A stretch of 64,000 bases of DNA from Codonopsis lanceolata (lineage: Eukaryota > Streptophyta > Magnoliopsida > Asterales > Campanulaceae). Both the position numbers and the translations under genes were made by a program. Of this stretch, positions 34,001 through 49,000 are shown in pieces. The stretch is taken from positions 85,843,661 through 85,907,660 of the forward strand of contig CM028379.1 of the NCBI GenBank assembly GCA_013146195.2, read 5' to 3'. Each line of letters opens with the position of its first letter. Within the stretch, counting starts at the first letter, position 1. Under the pieces are notes generated by a model. That model made no database searches. It saw nothing but the letters and a program-made list of their open reading frames with translations, and had not been told where the DNA came from.

Positions 34001-37000
34001 GCGCAGTTGCTTCAATTCCCTTAACCCCTTCGCACTGTAGCTGCCTGGCTTTTTGATACTGTTATCCTTGGGGAACTTACGATGCTGATCCATATCCCGT
34101 AGCAGATCCAAAATTTTGTCTTCGTAACCCCATAAGACACTCCTAAAAATCTCGAAAATCTTCAATTCTGGATTTAACCCAAACCGATAAATCCTCTACC
34201 CGTGTAGCATCCTTAAGAGATACTGCAGCACCCGACACAGGAGGGTGGATCTCCGCAAGTGGGGTGCAAACCAAAGGCTCTTCCAATTCATCACCTGAAC
34301 ACTCACTAATGGCACCACTTGGAGAGTAGTAACCCTTTCCTTGATTAGGATCGGAAAAGCCAACGCCCATAACAGGCTCATGCGAATAGCTTCCTCGCAA
34401 GTCACAGGTCCTTCCAAAGAACCTGAGGAAGCACCTGCAACAGGCCTCTCCAAATTCAGCAACTCCGAAATAACCAATTCTTCCAAAGATTTCGAATGGT
34501 GGCTTTCTCCCACAGGAATCCTTTCATTCTGGGACAGAACACCATCCTCCAAGACGCGCTCAGCTCCAGGTCTCTCCTTGTTTTGTAACCTCTGCACCGC
34601 CTCTACATCGATGATAAAGACCTTTCTACCTCCGGCCATATCGACGAAGGCCCCTTCCAGGCCCTCCTTCCTTGACAAATTCTGCCCTAAAACATCATCT
34701 TTATTGAGAGATTGAGCATGCGAGTCGTCTGCCCCCTTCTGTTCATCAGGCTTGAGATCGGATCTAACCACCGAACTTCTACCCCTCTCATCCGTAGATG
34801 GGACTCCAGAACTGATCTTCGTTGCTGCCTCATCTCTGTTGGCGCTAGCAGAAGCTGGCCCAGAATCAGGCTCACCAACCTTCTCACTAGACTTCCCCCC
34901 AGGCCCATCAGTCCCCTTAGAAAAATTTCCCCCAGAAAAATTACAACTAGAAGGTCCAGGCCCATTAAAACCCTTCAGCCCAACTGACTGGGTATCACGA
35001 ACCACCCATTTGCCCTTGTCTGCCTTAGAGAATTTAGAAGATCCACTAATGCGTCCATGTTTCAATCTGTTTTGACCAGCCCAATAAAACGGCCTGGAAT
35101 CTGAAGCGCCTTGAAAAAAGTCCCCCCTCTGAACGCCATCGTTTTGACCATCCTGATTAAAATTTGAAGTACCTGCACCCCACGTGCCTACCCAGCCTTT
35201 TCTGAACCCGTACAAAGAGTCAGAGTGGTTTCGTCCAATTGAAGCCTTAACACCAGAAACCGACGCGTGTAATCTACTCGTCTTCCTCACATTCGTCCAC
35301 CGCGAATGCTTCCAGGGATTCCACCTCCACCGCCACCCCGAGACTGCGAAGGATAGAAAAAGGCAGCAGATTCAGCCCAAATAGGAATTGCGAACACACT
35401 TCCTCCTACCCCTATACGAACGCATGCCGGAATTGATTCATTGAAACGGACAAGAATACGGGCCCAGCGCAAATTCGAACGCTGCTCTGTATCTTCATCA
35501 ATTCGCACGAACCCTCCACAGGAATCCCCAATGGCTTGAAAAACTTGATTTCCCCATAGATGCAGAGGAAGACCCAACGCCCTAACCCAGACTTCTCTAG
35601 GTCTCCTTTCTTCCTCGGAAAGCTTGCTTTCTCGGATGCCATCGTTCGAGAAAAAAATCGTGCTGATTTATCCTCCAATTCTTCTCCATTAAAATACGCT
35701 CAGCTTCCATTTTAGACGGAAAGATGAAGAAGAAAGACTCCCAGCCCTTAACCACCCGAGCTCCCCCTGCTATCTTCCATTTGCGATCCACCCAACTCTG
35801 TATTTCCGACCTATCCAAATTAGGAGTTATCTTCCAATCGACTCTCCCCACCAAACATCTTTCTAAAAACTCCAAAGCTCCACTGCAAGAGTCCGCATTC
35901 ACCTGAAAGTCCACAGCCTTCTTCTCCTGATCCTTGCCAAAACAAGTGACTTGGTCAGGCCAAGGAAGAATCATCGCAGCATCCTTGTAAGATTTGAAGT
36001 GTCCTTTGCTTTCCATCTTCTCTCTATGCGATGGACCAGAAAACTTCCTAATACCTATGCTATCTTCTGGCCTTCCCTCAAAGAAAATGGGGGTATGCCT
36101 CTCCCTGCCTGCACGAACTCCTGCGAACCTACGAAGCTTGTCAACCACCCAATCTCATCCTGAGTTGGGATCATACTCCGGGATGCAGATCATGCCCGAC
36201 TTCCCCAAACCTCTTACTATAACCTTAATAAAGCTACCTGCTGAGTTCCATTCCTTAGCCACTATGACATCCCGTCATTTCTTCTGCAGCATCTTCCACC
36301 AGACATCACAGGGCAATGAAAATCTTCCCAGCCAAACACACAACCACTCGAATTCGAAACAATCTCATGTGTCTTCCTCAGGTGGTCTCCACCACTCTAA
36401 ACTCAACCCTTTTCTTCTCCTGCATTCTAACAACTTCAAAACTCTTCCACCCAGCTTGAAAAAAGATCCTATCCAGTGTTGACATACTTTCGGAACAACC
36501 AATATACTAATCAGACAGGGAACCCAACCACCAAACAGTACTCAGAACCTCCAGGCGACCGAAAACCAGCAAAAATTTCAAAGCGCGTGAGACTTTCCGC
36601 AACTTTCCGGCGAAAGGACGAACGGTCGTCCTGGCGAAGCTCTGCCTAGTCAGTTACCCTCAAAACACACCGAACATTCAACGACAACTCAAACCCTAGT
36701 CGAACAGCGAACTGCAGCTCAAACCCTAGTCGATCTTTCAAACCCTAGTCGATCTTTCATTGCACTCTTAACTCTAATGTTGAATTACATTATTACAATA
36801 TGAGACTTTGCATTAGCAAGAGCCGTTATATAGGTTTATTTAAACCATAACCTGTTAGGGACCGAAATACCTACATGATTGGACCGATTAACATCTCTAC
36901 TATCACTTCCTAGGAAAATGTTATGCATCATACACAATTAGACAATGATGGGAAAACAAGAACCACAAATTGTTGATAACCTCAACCAAGGAATGCAACT

Positions 37001-40000
37001 TTGATGTTCGGGCATTTATATACACAAATATTGAGGCGATTAGAAATTGAGATATTGGTAACACATTATGATAGATGGTAAAGGAATGCAAAGAGGGATA
37101 TTGGTAAGAGCTGAACCATAAGCTTGTAGGAATATGCTGGTATTATGAGCGATTCAGAAGGGCTGTAACCAAGGGCTCGAGTTCCGTTTCATCCTTTTAC
37201 ACAGCTCAATTTGATTCGAGCTTGCGAAGCAAATGACCCCAGCTAGAACACAATTTTAGACTCAAATGAAATAAATGAGACAACTAGGTTTGACTCGGAT
37301 AAGCTTGATTGGTGCAAATAACCAATTTTTTATAAATTCATCAGTCCTAATACAACAACAGGATCAAGCTCGGCACGAGTTCAGCTATCATGATGTAAAT
37401 GACCAGAGCTTGAGCCCATGCAGCTCAAACCAAGGTCGAGTTCGCTTAAACACGTTTTCAGAGCTCAACTTAGCTCGGTCTACTCACAGCCCAACCTATC
37501 AGACATAATGTAATACATAGTGGAAAGACATTGCATGCAACATATTCAAACTTACAACCAAATGGTCAGCAACCAAATGGTACTAAAGGTCGTCCCTCAA
37601 GGCTCACAGGGGCCAGTTCGATGCCCAGGGTTGTAGCCTTTGAACACAACATAAATAAATGAATGAATGAACATAATCAAACTTTCAATAAAAGCACAAT
37701 CAGTTGCATAGCAAAACAAAAATTTCTTATGTATATAAAATCTGCAGTAGACTTACCTAGATAATCAAATTAGAGAGACCTATTACTATTATGACATCTT
37801 CAATTCAAACAACTTCCTTTCCCCATTTGTTCATGATAGAGGCGAAGACCCTAACAAGCAAATACAAACAATCCCTGTACTGGTGATGCCAAAGGTGTCA
37901 CTCCGGAGTAAACACCTGATATGATCACCACTTGGGGATGTACGGGAGTTGAAATCACTACAAATTCCAAACAGCTTTCAAAAATCTACACGACCATCTC
38001 ACGCGCACATATACTTCCCTCATGCCTGATGTAAACAAACAGCAGTCCCGGTGTATGGCACTAGATCGAAGAGGGTCAAATCACATCTCATAATAATCAC
38101 TCCCAGATGTCTTTTCCAGATTTAAAACAAGATCTTACTCGATCTGAACATCATGTTGTTGGTCTGGAAAAGTTTTGCTGCAGAGGTGTACATAGTCGCA
38201 AGGTGGTAGGCATGTTCACGAACTGTTTCTATTTTCATTCTTAAATTTTTTCAAAAATTTAACAAATGCTTAGTTATTATTACAAGACATCATTTTGCCA
38301 AAGAGCAATTATTTTTATAATTAGCATACTTCTGTGACTTCTGAGAAGGAATAAAACTTTTATGAGAATGCCAAACAAAAAAGAAGGAATCAAACACCAC
38401 GAATATTCTCTCATATGAACACACAATAACACATTGAATAACCCCAAATTATCTTCCTCGTCAGAAAAGTGAAACTATTCTTTATATAGGCAGGGAACAC
38501 AGCCATTCATGTGCAAGGCATGTTTTTTATCATATTGCATGACTTGAGCACAAAATAAGACACATGCTCTTAATAGAGATGATCCATAAGTATCTTTCCA
38601 CTTGACGAGCTCTACATTCTAGCCAGAAATACTGAACGAGGTGCAAACCAAGTTCAAGTTCAGGAGCCAACGATGTGAGGCCCTTGAAGTATCCATTGAT
38701 GAAGGCCTTGAGGTAACTTCAAGCTTAAGCCTTGAGTTACCCCTCTAAGACACTCTAATGCCCTTCAAGATCAGCTCTTAAAGCCTCCTGGATACTTAGT
38801 TTTTGTTATTACCTGAGTGAGTGGCTGGGGGTGTTGATTTGTCTACTCCACCCATTTGTCTAATCAGCTGTGCAGCTCTTGTTTCAGCATCATTCCACAC
38901 AGAAACATTGACTTTCAACCAAAGATACAAATAATAACCACTCGATAAACTTCCTTCCTATTCTATAAATCGTCAGTCAAATTCAATCATGAAATATCAC
39001 TCTTGGTGGGTGATTTTCTATCACAGTATCACACAACTCGTGATTAATTAATAAACTTTCTTCGTATTTGGATGAAGAAGTGGGGGTGTCCAACACGTAT
39101 AAAATCTCACCCACTCTATGATAAGCTCATATTTTATTAATCACATCTTTTCGTTTGCTTAAATAAAGTTAGAAGTGACTCAATTTTAATGATACTCTAC
39201 TAAGAAAATTAAAATCGTATACTCTTTCCATGGAAATGGTCCTCTACGTATCACTATATTACTTGCAGACCGTTGTTCTCTAGTGCACTTTTACTCCATG
39301 AACTTAAAAAAAATTGATAAGTAAAAGTATATAAAATAGAGCGCCAAATGAGGTGACGCATCCTTGTACACAGGGAGTATACAAGACAAAAGAATTACTA
39401 AATAATAGTCCTGTTCACTAAATCTACAAAAGAGTTCTCTATATTTGGGTCAACTACTAACACAACAAATGATACACCTCCTTTTTAATTCGAACAACAT
39501 CAGGCTCCAAATTCTCAAACACCCTTTGGTTCCTCTCCTTCCAAATGATCCACCAAATCGCCATAGGTGCAGAATCTCACCATACATTCCGTTTTCTACG
39601 TTTATAAAAAGACCACCCTCGAAGGAGCTCAATGACCGATCTAGGCATCACCCACGAAACACCTACTAGGAGTTAAAAGTGCATCCAAAATCATGCGCAA
39701 ACTTTCTAATACATCAAAAAAGACTGGTTAAACAAAGATAAGGCCCAATTTGCACAGGGTCTACTCAAGATACACTCTTCCAGACAAATCAATTTGGAGG
39801 TCATGGAAGGGAATTCCTAGAAAATTTACTTAGTCGTAACAAGCAAGCGCCATACAGCATGATAAAGAGAACAGTCCTGATACACATGTAAGCTTGATTC
39901 CAAGTCCTGGTGGGTATCTAAGCTTGATCCGTGTTGCACGAAGGGTAATTCCCCACATTTGAAATGCTTATCAGCAATGATAGTTAATTAATCACGACAG

Positions 40001-43000
40001 ACAAGCTAGCCATGGAGAAAATGAATATCTATCTTCATATGGCTTCTAAGTCCAATTCCTCTTCCGAACTAGGTCTTCCTTACACCATTAGGCCTGCTAG
40101 CTGAAATTTGAAAGCTGAGCTAGTAGTAACCAACCTTATTAAGTTAGTTTTTAAATGAACAGATCATTATATTAACCTCAGTTAGAACAATAACTTGAAC
40201 TTATCTCTCATTTACTGCCTTTCAATGCTCACATGCTCTTTCAACCTTGGCCTCCACTAGTCATTGGGTCAGTTACAAAAAGCTAAGCATGAAGTGAACT
40301 AATATGAAGTTAGTGTCTATATAAGCATATCATTATTACAAGCACGCCAAGCAACACCAAGGACAATGACTTATCAAACTTGGCTAAGCACTTCAGGTGA
40401 TCTTCCTAGCATCCCAACCCTAATCACTCCTCTTGGACGCATAGACTAACACATCATTGGCGAAACACAAGTGCTCTAATATGACCCTGAGGTCAGAGGT
40501 TCAACGTACAGAAAAGCCTCTCCATTTGCAATACTAAGAAAGATAAAGGAAGATCTTTTAATGTGAAGGGCGATTTTAATCATACATCACAATATGTGTG
40601 TGTGTGCGTGTGCATGTGCAAAGAAAACGATGAAGCAAAGAATAACCATTGATACAAAATGCTGATTTTGCGGGATATAAAGAAAATGGAGCAAAGAATA
40701 ACCCTCGATACAAAATGCTGATTTGAAGGGATAAAAAGGAAACCTGGAACTGGAGGAAGAGATGGCCAATCTGCATAATCATTATCATTTATGCAAAAAC
40801 ATCGGCAATAGAGTGCACCACGAACTCCAAGATACCACAAGGAGTTTTGATTCATCTTCACCACCATCTTGTTATAAATGTACAGTAAAAAACGGACATC
40901 ATCTGCAGCTGCACGAACCATCATTTCAGATAATGGTCTATACGTCCAAAAGTTGGGGTCCTGGTAATGTCAATGAAGAGAATCATTAAGACATTGGTGA
41001 ATAGATATTTATCAAACCTAAATTTTCAGTGAAGTGGAGTTACAATCATACAGGAACTTCACATTCAAACAGAATTCATCAGCAAAGAAATGTGTAAATT
41101 CTCAAAATTATTGAATCGACTAAATTACTAGGTTTATTCCAATAGTAATTACTGATACAATCTCTTACAGAAAGCTATAGCATTTATTTTGGGCAAGCTC
41201 AAACCAAATAATTTTAGTAACTGAAAAGCTGTATAGCATTTATATTATGTCTTATGCATTACCTCATTCATTTATTAGATGGGCAAGAAAAAGAAAGAAG
41301 CCAATGCACCAAGCTTATGTATTAAAAGCAATTTGAAAAGAAAAGATTGGACAAAGAAGAAAAACACAGGAATGTTCGCTGTAATGCAGGGTAGAATATT
41401 CCAAACACACTGGGAAAGTGATTTTGAAAGGATGGGGACAAAGTGCCTCCCTTCTGTTTTGACGAAGTCCATTCTCACTGTCACTAAATTTGAAATGTTT
41501 ACAATGCAAAGGAAAATCATGGAGTTATGTCAAACTCTGATCCCCTTTGCTCTCTAATTCATTATATCAGTCAATGTCAAGATATAGCTATATTGGGTAA
41601 TTTAATCCCATCGTAAGTTCAAATTAAGTAAATGACAGAAATATCAGGATTCGACCAAACAATATCATGATTGTGCCAACTTAAGTACTCAATTGTTTGT
41701 AGTGGGTAACAGAGGTGGTGGAACTAACTTTAAATTGTTTAATAGTTGACTAGTTTCTTTTTTCTTTCCTGTGCATAACCACATAGCTTACAAGGTTTGT
41801 TCTTAAGCTTTCCTCTTTTTTTTAACTAAAAGAAATTTTCATTAAATCAAAAGAGCAATTTACAAAAATGGCGAACAAGCTATCAGCCGAACTGAAAAGT
41901 GGAAAAGTACACACGGGAAGGAGCAAGTGAAAAAACAAAACTAATGGAGAACTTCCTCCAATACCTAGCAAGATCAGCAGCGGGCACTCCTCTAAGGCCA
42001 AAGAGAATCATGAAAATAAATCTTCTCCACCAAAAGAGAGAAGAACATATGATCACAAAAAAATCAAGAGCTCCTCTTGGTCCAGATGCCCCACAACATA
42101 CTAAACACAGGATGCTGCCAGAGGATTCGAGCATCCTTACTGCTCCCAAATCCCAGATACCTGACCATGAATAAAGCCTCCATTGAACAATGGCTAATCC
42201 AACTCCCCTCATAGATACTAAATAAAGAACCTAACAACCTCCAATACAATCGAGCAACGAAGGAAAATACGCCAATGAGTCTCGTTTTGCTTCCTACACA
42301 TCACACAAGTATCTGGGGATATGGCCTTATCTGGCGTCCGCTTTTGGCACTGATTGTTATTATTTGACCAATTGAACACGAGAGACCAGGCAAAACTCTT
42401 AAGCTTATATGGGACCTTAGATTTCCAAGACCTAGGCTCGACCTGATATGAAAGACAGAATGACAAAAGCTGATCAAGCAAAGCGTGACATCTTGATATC
42501 ATTCAAATTCCTGAAAAGCATGTGTACTAAATACACAAATCAAATCAACTCAGCCTTTTTCCCAATCACTTGTGGTCGGCCGCATGAAACGAAAATGGAA
42601 TGTATTGACAGAAGAGCAGTAAACAGTATAGGAGGTGACTGATGGTTTGACTGGAATTTATTAGGGGCGAATGGGTTGGCAGGAGGTATTGTGATTATGT
42701 GGGATAGATGGGTGGTGACAAAGTTGGCGGTAGAGTTAGGGGTATACTCAGTGTCATGCTTAATGCTTACTGAAGATGGTCGAGTCTGATAAAGAGTGGG
42801 TTTTTTCGGGGGTGTATGGGCCGTGTTCCGTCAATGATCGAGGTGGATTGTAGGAGGAATTGAAGCTCTTTAGATCGTGATGGAATGCTTCGTGGTGCAT
42901 AGGGTGACTTCAATGTGGGTCGGTTTCCTCAAGAAGGATCAGGTTCTTGCGGTTTCTCTCTGGCAATGCGGGAGTTCAATGATTTCATTAATGAGCTGGA

Positions 43001-46000
43001 GTTGGTAGATATTCACTTATCGGGAGGAGACTTCACTGGTTTAGAGATGGGGAATTAGTTCTCTCGGATAGATAGATTTCTTACTTCCTCGGCTGTCTAC
43101 TTTAGTAGCACTTCACAGATCAGTCTCCCTAGAGTGGTATCAGACCATGTCCCCCTGCTTCTAGAATGTAATGGGATCTCGAAAGGAAAATCCCCCTTCA
43201 AATTCGAGAATATGTGGTTGAGGGCTCCGGAATTTGTTGAGTGAGTCAAATTAAAGTGGGACTTGGCTGGTAATCCCTGCTTCATCTTGGCTAGAAAACT
43301 GAAATTGCTCAAGGAAGACTTAAAGGAATAGAGAGGTTTTTGGGAGATTGGATATTAAGATAAAGAAAGCTATGAAGGAGATCAGTGTGTTGGATATGAA
43401 AGCTGGCACAAGTGGACTGAATGATGAAGAAGAGTTACGTCGGTCGGTACTTAGGAGAGATATAGGGAGCCTCCTTTTTAGTGAAGAAATATGCTGGAAA
43501 CAAAAATCCCGAGTGCGGTAGATGGGTGGTGACAAAGTTGGCGGTAGAGTTAGGGGTATACTCAGTGTCATGCTTAATGCTTACTGAAGATGGTCGAGTC
43601 TGATAAAGAGTGGGTTTTTTCGGGGGTGTATGGGCCGTGTTCCGTCAATGATCGAGGTGGATTGTAGGAGGAATTGAAGCTCTTTAGATCGTGATGGAAT
43701 GCTTCGTGGTGCATAGGGTGACTTCAATGTGGGTCGGTTTCCTCAAGAAGGATCAGGTTCTTGCGGTTTCTCTCTGGCAATGCGGGAGTTCAATGATTTC
43801 ATTAATGAGCTGGAGTTGGTAGATATTCACTTATCGGGAGGAGACTTCACTGGTTTAGAGATGGGGAATTAGTTCTCTCGGATAGATAGATTTCTTACTT
43901 CCTCGGCTGTCTACTTTAGTAGCACTTCACAGATCAGTCTCCCTAGAGTGGTATCAGACCATGTCCCCCTGCTTCTAGAATGTAATGGGATCTCGAAAGG
44001 AAAATCCCCCTTCAAATTCGAGAATATGTGGTTGAGGGCTCCGGAATTTGTTGAGTGAGTCAAATTAAAGTGGGACTTGGCTGGTAATCCCTGCTTCATC
44101 TTGGCTAGAAAACTGAAATTGCTCAAGGAAGACTTAAAGGAATAGAGAGGTTTTTGGGAGATTGGATATTAAGATAAAGAAAGCTATGAAGGAGATCAGT
44201 GTGTTGGATATGAAAGCTGGCACAAGTGGACTGAATGATGAAGAAGAGTTACGTCGGTCGGTACTTAGGAGAGATATAGGGAGCCTCCTTTTTAGTGAAG
44301 AAATATGCTGGAAACAAAAATCCCGAGTGCAGTGGCCTAAAGGAGGTGATCGGAATACCAAGTTTTTTCATAGGATGGCAAGTATGCATAAGTCTGCAAA
44401 TCATGTCAAAAATATCACGGTCGAAGGGTCGTTGTTAGTTGACAAAAATTACATTAAGCAAGGCATCGTGAATTTCTACAGTGGACTTTTTGAGGATCAA
44501 GGAGAGTGGCGGCCAAAACTTGATGGAGTCTCTTTTAAAGCTTTAGAGTGCTTTTGGAGGCTGGTTTTTCCGAAGAGGAAGTGGTGGCAGCTTTGGGTAG
44601 TTTAAGTGGGGATAAAGCCCCGGGTCCGGACAGCTTCACAATAGCGTTCATCTCTAGTGGCTGAGAGGTAATCAAAACAGAGGTTATGGAGGTATTTCAG
44701 CATTTTTATGCTAACAAGGGATTCGAGAAAAGCATTAACGCTTCGTTCATTGCCCTGATTCCGAAGAAAAAAGGTGCAACTGATTTGAGACTTCGGGCCA
44801 ATCAGCTTAGTTGGAAGCATTTACAAACTGTTAGCCAAAGTTCTTGCTCTCCGGTTGAGAAAGGTGATATTTAAAATTATATCGGAGTCCCAACATGCTT
44901 TTATTGGAGGGAGGTAGATTGTTGATGCATCGTTCATTGTCAATGAAGCTCTTGATGCAAGGCTCAAAAGTGGCTTTCTGGGGCTTTTGTGGCTAGATAT
45001 CGAGAAGGTGTGCGATCATGTTAATTGGGATTTCCTTTTGTACTTGATGGGAAGAATGGGTTTTGGGGAGAAGTGGAGAAAAGGGATATATTTTTGTATC
45101 TCTATGGCTCAATTCTCAGTTTTGACAAATGGAGAACCCACTAGATTCTTTGCAAGTTCAAGGGGATTACGCCAAGGAGACCCTCTATCTCCATTTCTGT
45201 TCATTATTGTTATGGAGGCTTTGAGTAGACTTATGGACAAGGCAGTTTTAGGGGGTTACATTCCAGGTTTTGAGGTGGGGAGGATAGAGATGAGGTGGTC
45301 TCGGTATCACATATCCTCTTTGCAGACGATACTTTGGTTTTATGTGACGCTGAGTACTCAGTTAGGATACCTTCGTCTCATATTAGTGTTCTTCCAAATG
45401 GTGTCAGGTCTTCGGGTTAATATAGCGAACTGCGAGATTATTCCGATTGAGGTGATGGAGAATGCAAAGTTTTTAGTCTCGTGTTTTGGGATTGATCGGC
45501 TTCCTTCTTCCTATTTGGGTTTGCCTCTCGGAGCACCATTTAAGAATAAAACCACCTCGAATCCAGTCCTGGAGAGAGTGGTGAGATTTGAAAGATGCTT
45601 GGCAGGTTGGAAAAAGCAGTTGTTATCGAAAGCGGGGGGGGGGGGGGCTTACCCTTGTCAAGAGCACTTTGTCAAGCCACCCCCTACATATTTTCTGTCA
45701 TTCTTAGTGATGCCTTCTTCAGTTTGTGACAGACTTGAAAAGTTAGAAAGGGACTTTTTGTGGGAAGGTTCGGGTGAGGATCGAAAGCATCATCTTGTTA
45801 CATAGGACAAGGTTCGTGCTAATCGGAGAGGAGGCTTAAGGATTAAGAATCTGAAGGTTTTCAATGTTTCCTTGCTTGGTAAGTGGTTATGGAGGTACGT
45901 GACTCATTGTAATGGATTGTGGAGGAAAGTGGAGGCTGTAAATATGGGGAAGGTGTTAAAATATGGACTCCGAACAATGTTTCAGCTGCATATGGGGTGG

Positions 46001-49000
46001 TGGTTTGGAAAGGGATTCGTAAAGGATGAGAAGCTTTTGTGAGACATACCTCTTTTGAAATAGGGAATGGTGTGGGGAGGTGGAGTTGTGGAGACTTTTT
46101 TCCGATTTGTTCGATTTGGCTTCCGATAAAGATTGTTTGGTAAGCTCGACTCTTCAAGTTCTGGGGAATACTGTGGTTTGGAATCCTACGTTCCGAAGAT
46201 GTTTACAAGACTAGGAAATGGCCCCATGTGTGGAATTGTTTGAAATGTTATATAATCAATGAAAGTGTGGACGATTTGCTTATTCATTGCCCCATGGCAA
46301 CGGAATTGTGGAATTGGATTTTTGGCCTGTTTGGAATTGCTTGGGCTATGCCCGGATCAGTTTTAGATTTATTCTTGAGCTGGTCCCTCTATAAAAAGAG
46401 CGGGAGAAATTCCTTATGGGAGGTTGCCCCGTTGACGGTTTGTTGGATCATTTGTAAGGAGAGGAATAGGAGGGCTTTTGATAATGAGGAAGGGACTATA
46501 GAGCAGCTTAAAGATACTTTTCTGCACACTATCTTTTTTTGGTGTCCTGAGTTGGTGGATCTATCCCAGACTCCTTTCTCTCTTGCAGAAATTGTGAATT
46601 CCTCACATCTCGAGTAGCTCGAGATTTCTCGTATTTTCACTCTATTGTCCAAAGGACGTGTCACCTGTTTTGAAGCATTTCGTATACAATAGTTTACTTA
46701 TCAAAAAAAAAGCACCTTGAACTAATAAAGGCCTGATAAGATAAGATATACCTGTCTCAGAAGAAATCGGACCTCTTCTTTCTCAAGATAAGATATACCT
46801 GCATTGAAATCATCAAGGTGAAAAGCCCAGTTACATGTAGGCCAGAACAAGATGCAAAGTAAAAGTAAACGTAGAGCATTAAATAGTTCGAACAAACTTA
46901 TTAGAAACAAGATGGGGAAGACAATGGTGACAATTGCTAGCAGAAATAAAAGTAACAAGGGAAGTGTTTATCTGAAACTAAATCAGCGTAGGATAAACGC
47001 ACAAATTTTACTTTTAAAAACATAAATGCATAAAATTGAAGAGATCATGGTTCCACAAATCCAAAAGTTCTTTTTTTATATATAAATAAAACGAACAACA
47101 ACAAGAACAGATAGAACAAGAAAAAGAATGGATGTCCCAATGTTTGAACTTTGAGCTATTCGATAAGGGTCAAGCGCAGAAAAACTGGTACATTTTTCCA
47201 TTTCAATGGTTTATTTTCTTTTGGTAAGTTACCAACTCATCAAAAAACTTAAGGCCCCAACAATGTATCAAGCTAACACTGAACACAGGTAACAAATGCA
47301 AGCACGACGACTTGAATGTATGACCTTGCCAAACCACAGCTTTGTTACCACGTTAAGTTGCCAACTCATCTAAAAGCTTAAGTTGTTAGAGGCTGGCCCA
47401 TTAATGCATATGAAGCTAACATATTTAACGCAGCTGCAGTGCATGGACTTTTTGTCAGTCAAGCCAAACTATGTAAAGAATGATAACTTGAAAAATAGTG
47501 CAATATCATCATAACATAGTAGCTCAGGCCTACCCCTTTTCTTTTAAATTCCATTATCTTCTCATCATTGTATCTCTTATCTTAAAACAGTGATTTAATG
47601 AACAAGGAAAGGTAAGAATACTATGATGCTTGTTATTTAATATATTATTTATTTATCAAAAAAAAAAAAGAATACTATGATTTTAAGGGAGCACATTTCT
47701 CCTGATGAATATGTTGAAAATATTTTTTATTTTCATTCTATCACTACATTGACATATATTGCAGCATTCTTATGGCTGAAAAAGGTGATTATTTCAAAGA
47801 CTTCGAAATTCTTATGGTGCCCAGAAATTTTTTAACTCACTCCGTCTTTCGATCAATAATACTGCAAAAGGTTTGATCAATAATCTTATAATCTTATAAT
47901 CTTCTTTCCTAAATGAAACAGATCAATCCATTACAGTCAATTACGTCAGAAAGCCACCATGCTCAGTAAATGACACAAACACTGGAATTGATAATCAATT
48001 AAAAGGAGCCAACTTTAAGTAAGAGGAAACCGGCTGATGTTACTCTCCACACTTTGAAGTGTATGTATGATATTTCACTGAGTTTTCCTTTTTACAATAC
48101 GATATTACCATCACTGCTGGTACATTTCATGGAAGGAATTCAAATTGCCACTATGGATACCTAAGTTTGCAAAACGGAGACAGTCTAACAGTGGAGAACA
48201 GAAGCAAAACCATTTTCACGAGGATATCCATTTGGTTTAAGGAACTTTATGAATAAACCAAGAATGATATCACACGTACTGATCTCTGACGCCCATGCCA
48301 TAATGGAGCAATCTTACTGCAGCTTTAGACCAAGAAAACATGAAACATCTAAATTGAACCAAATTCAAAAAAGAAACCCATGGAATTATAAAAAAGATCA
48401 CCTTCTGCTCATATACTATTTCTACAACATATATACTAAACGGTAGTACTTGAGATCAGGATACCATGACTTTAAATTAGGTGAAATTTCATAACTGAGA
48501 AAAGATATGAATTGAGTAGTATTAAATTTGGGCAAATTATGCCATAGCATCTGCAGAGTTACATACATGCTTCTACTCATGCTTGTAATTTCCAACTTAC
48601 TTTGTCATGTAGTTTGCATTAGAGAGGAAAAGTATTAACCAACACAGTAAACAGAGGATCACGAACTAAAACAAACAAACAAACAAAAAAACGGTACCAC
48701 AATAACGTGGATCTGCAAGGAGAGCAACAAATGATATGTAGTCATCTGGCACTTTTGTCCGCCCTTCTTGCTCCTCAATCAGAGAATAAGCAATCTGCAT
48801 ATAGAGAAAATTGTCAACATAGAGAGCTAAAAATTTAAGAGCTTCTGGGTCATGAAGGTTTATAATTTAAAGAAAGAACACTGAAAGCAGATAATAAAGT
48901 GGATAGATAAATCCTTACTTTAACCAATGAAACGTATCGAGGCTAAGAATTATTTTTCAGTTGGGAGTCAAGACTCAAGGCTATCATCACCAAAAAAGAG

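Larger units (their letters stand above)
30246..36770 (-). mobile_element. LINE-A, nearly full length, in intron 7 of the exonuclease-KH gene
   Basis: A T run at about 30250-30267 (poly-A tail on the minus strand) follows a typical LINE 3' end. Upstream on the minus strand come the zinc-knuckle domain, RT, endonuclease and ORF1, and finally a 5' region carrying repeated GACTAGGGTTTGA words at 36695-36760. About 6.5 kb. Same orientation as the host gene. No target duplication could be identified. Frameshifts in both ORFs show it is inactive. Confidence 0.85.

Noticed and set aside
36695..36760. CTAGGGTTT words as telomere-like sequence
   Set aside because: Only three spaced copies within a longer GATCGACTAGGGTTTGA unit; this is the 5' region of LINE-A.
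42448..42642. 64-codon plus-strand frame
   Set aside because: It spans the joint between LINE-C and LINE-D and is not a gene.
43097..44361. Minus-strand frames occurring twice with identical text
   Set aside because: They are antisense to LINE-D ORF2 and identical only because of the tandem duplication.
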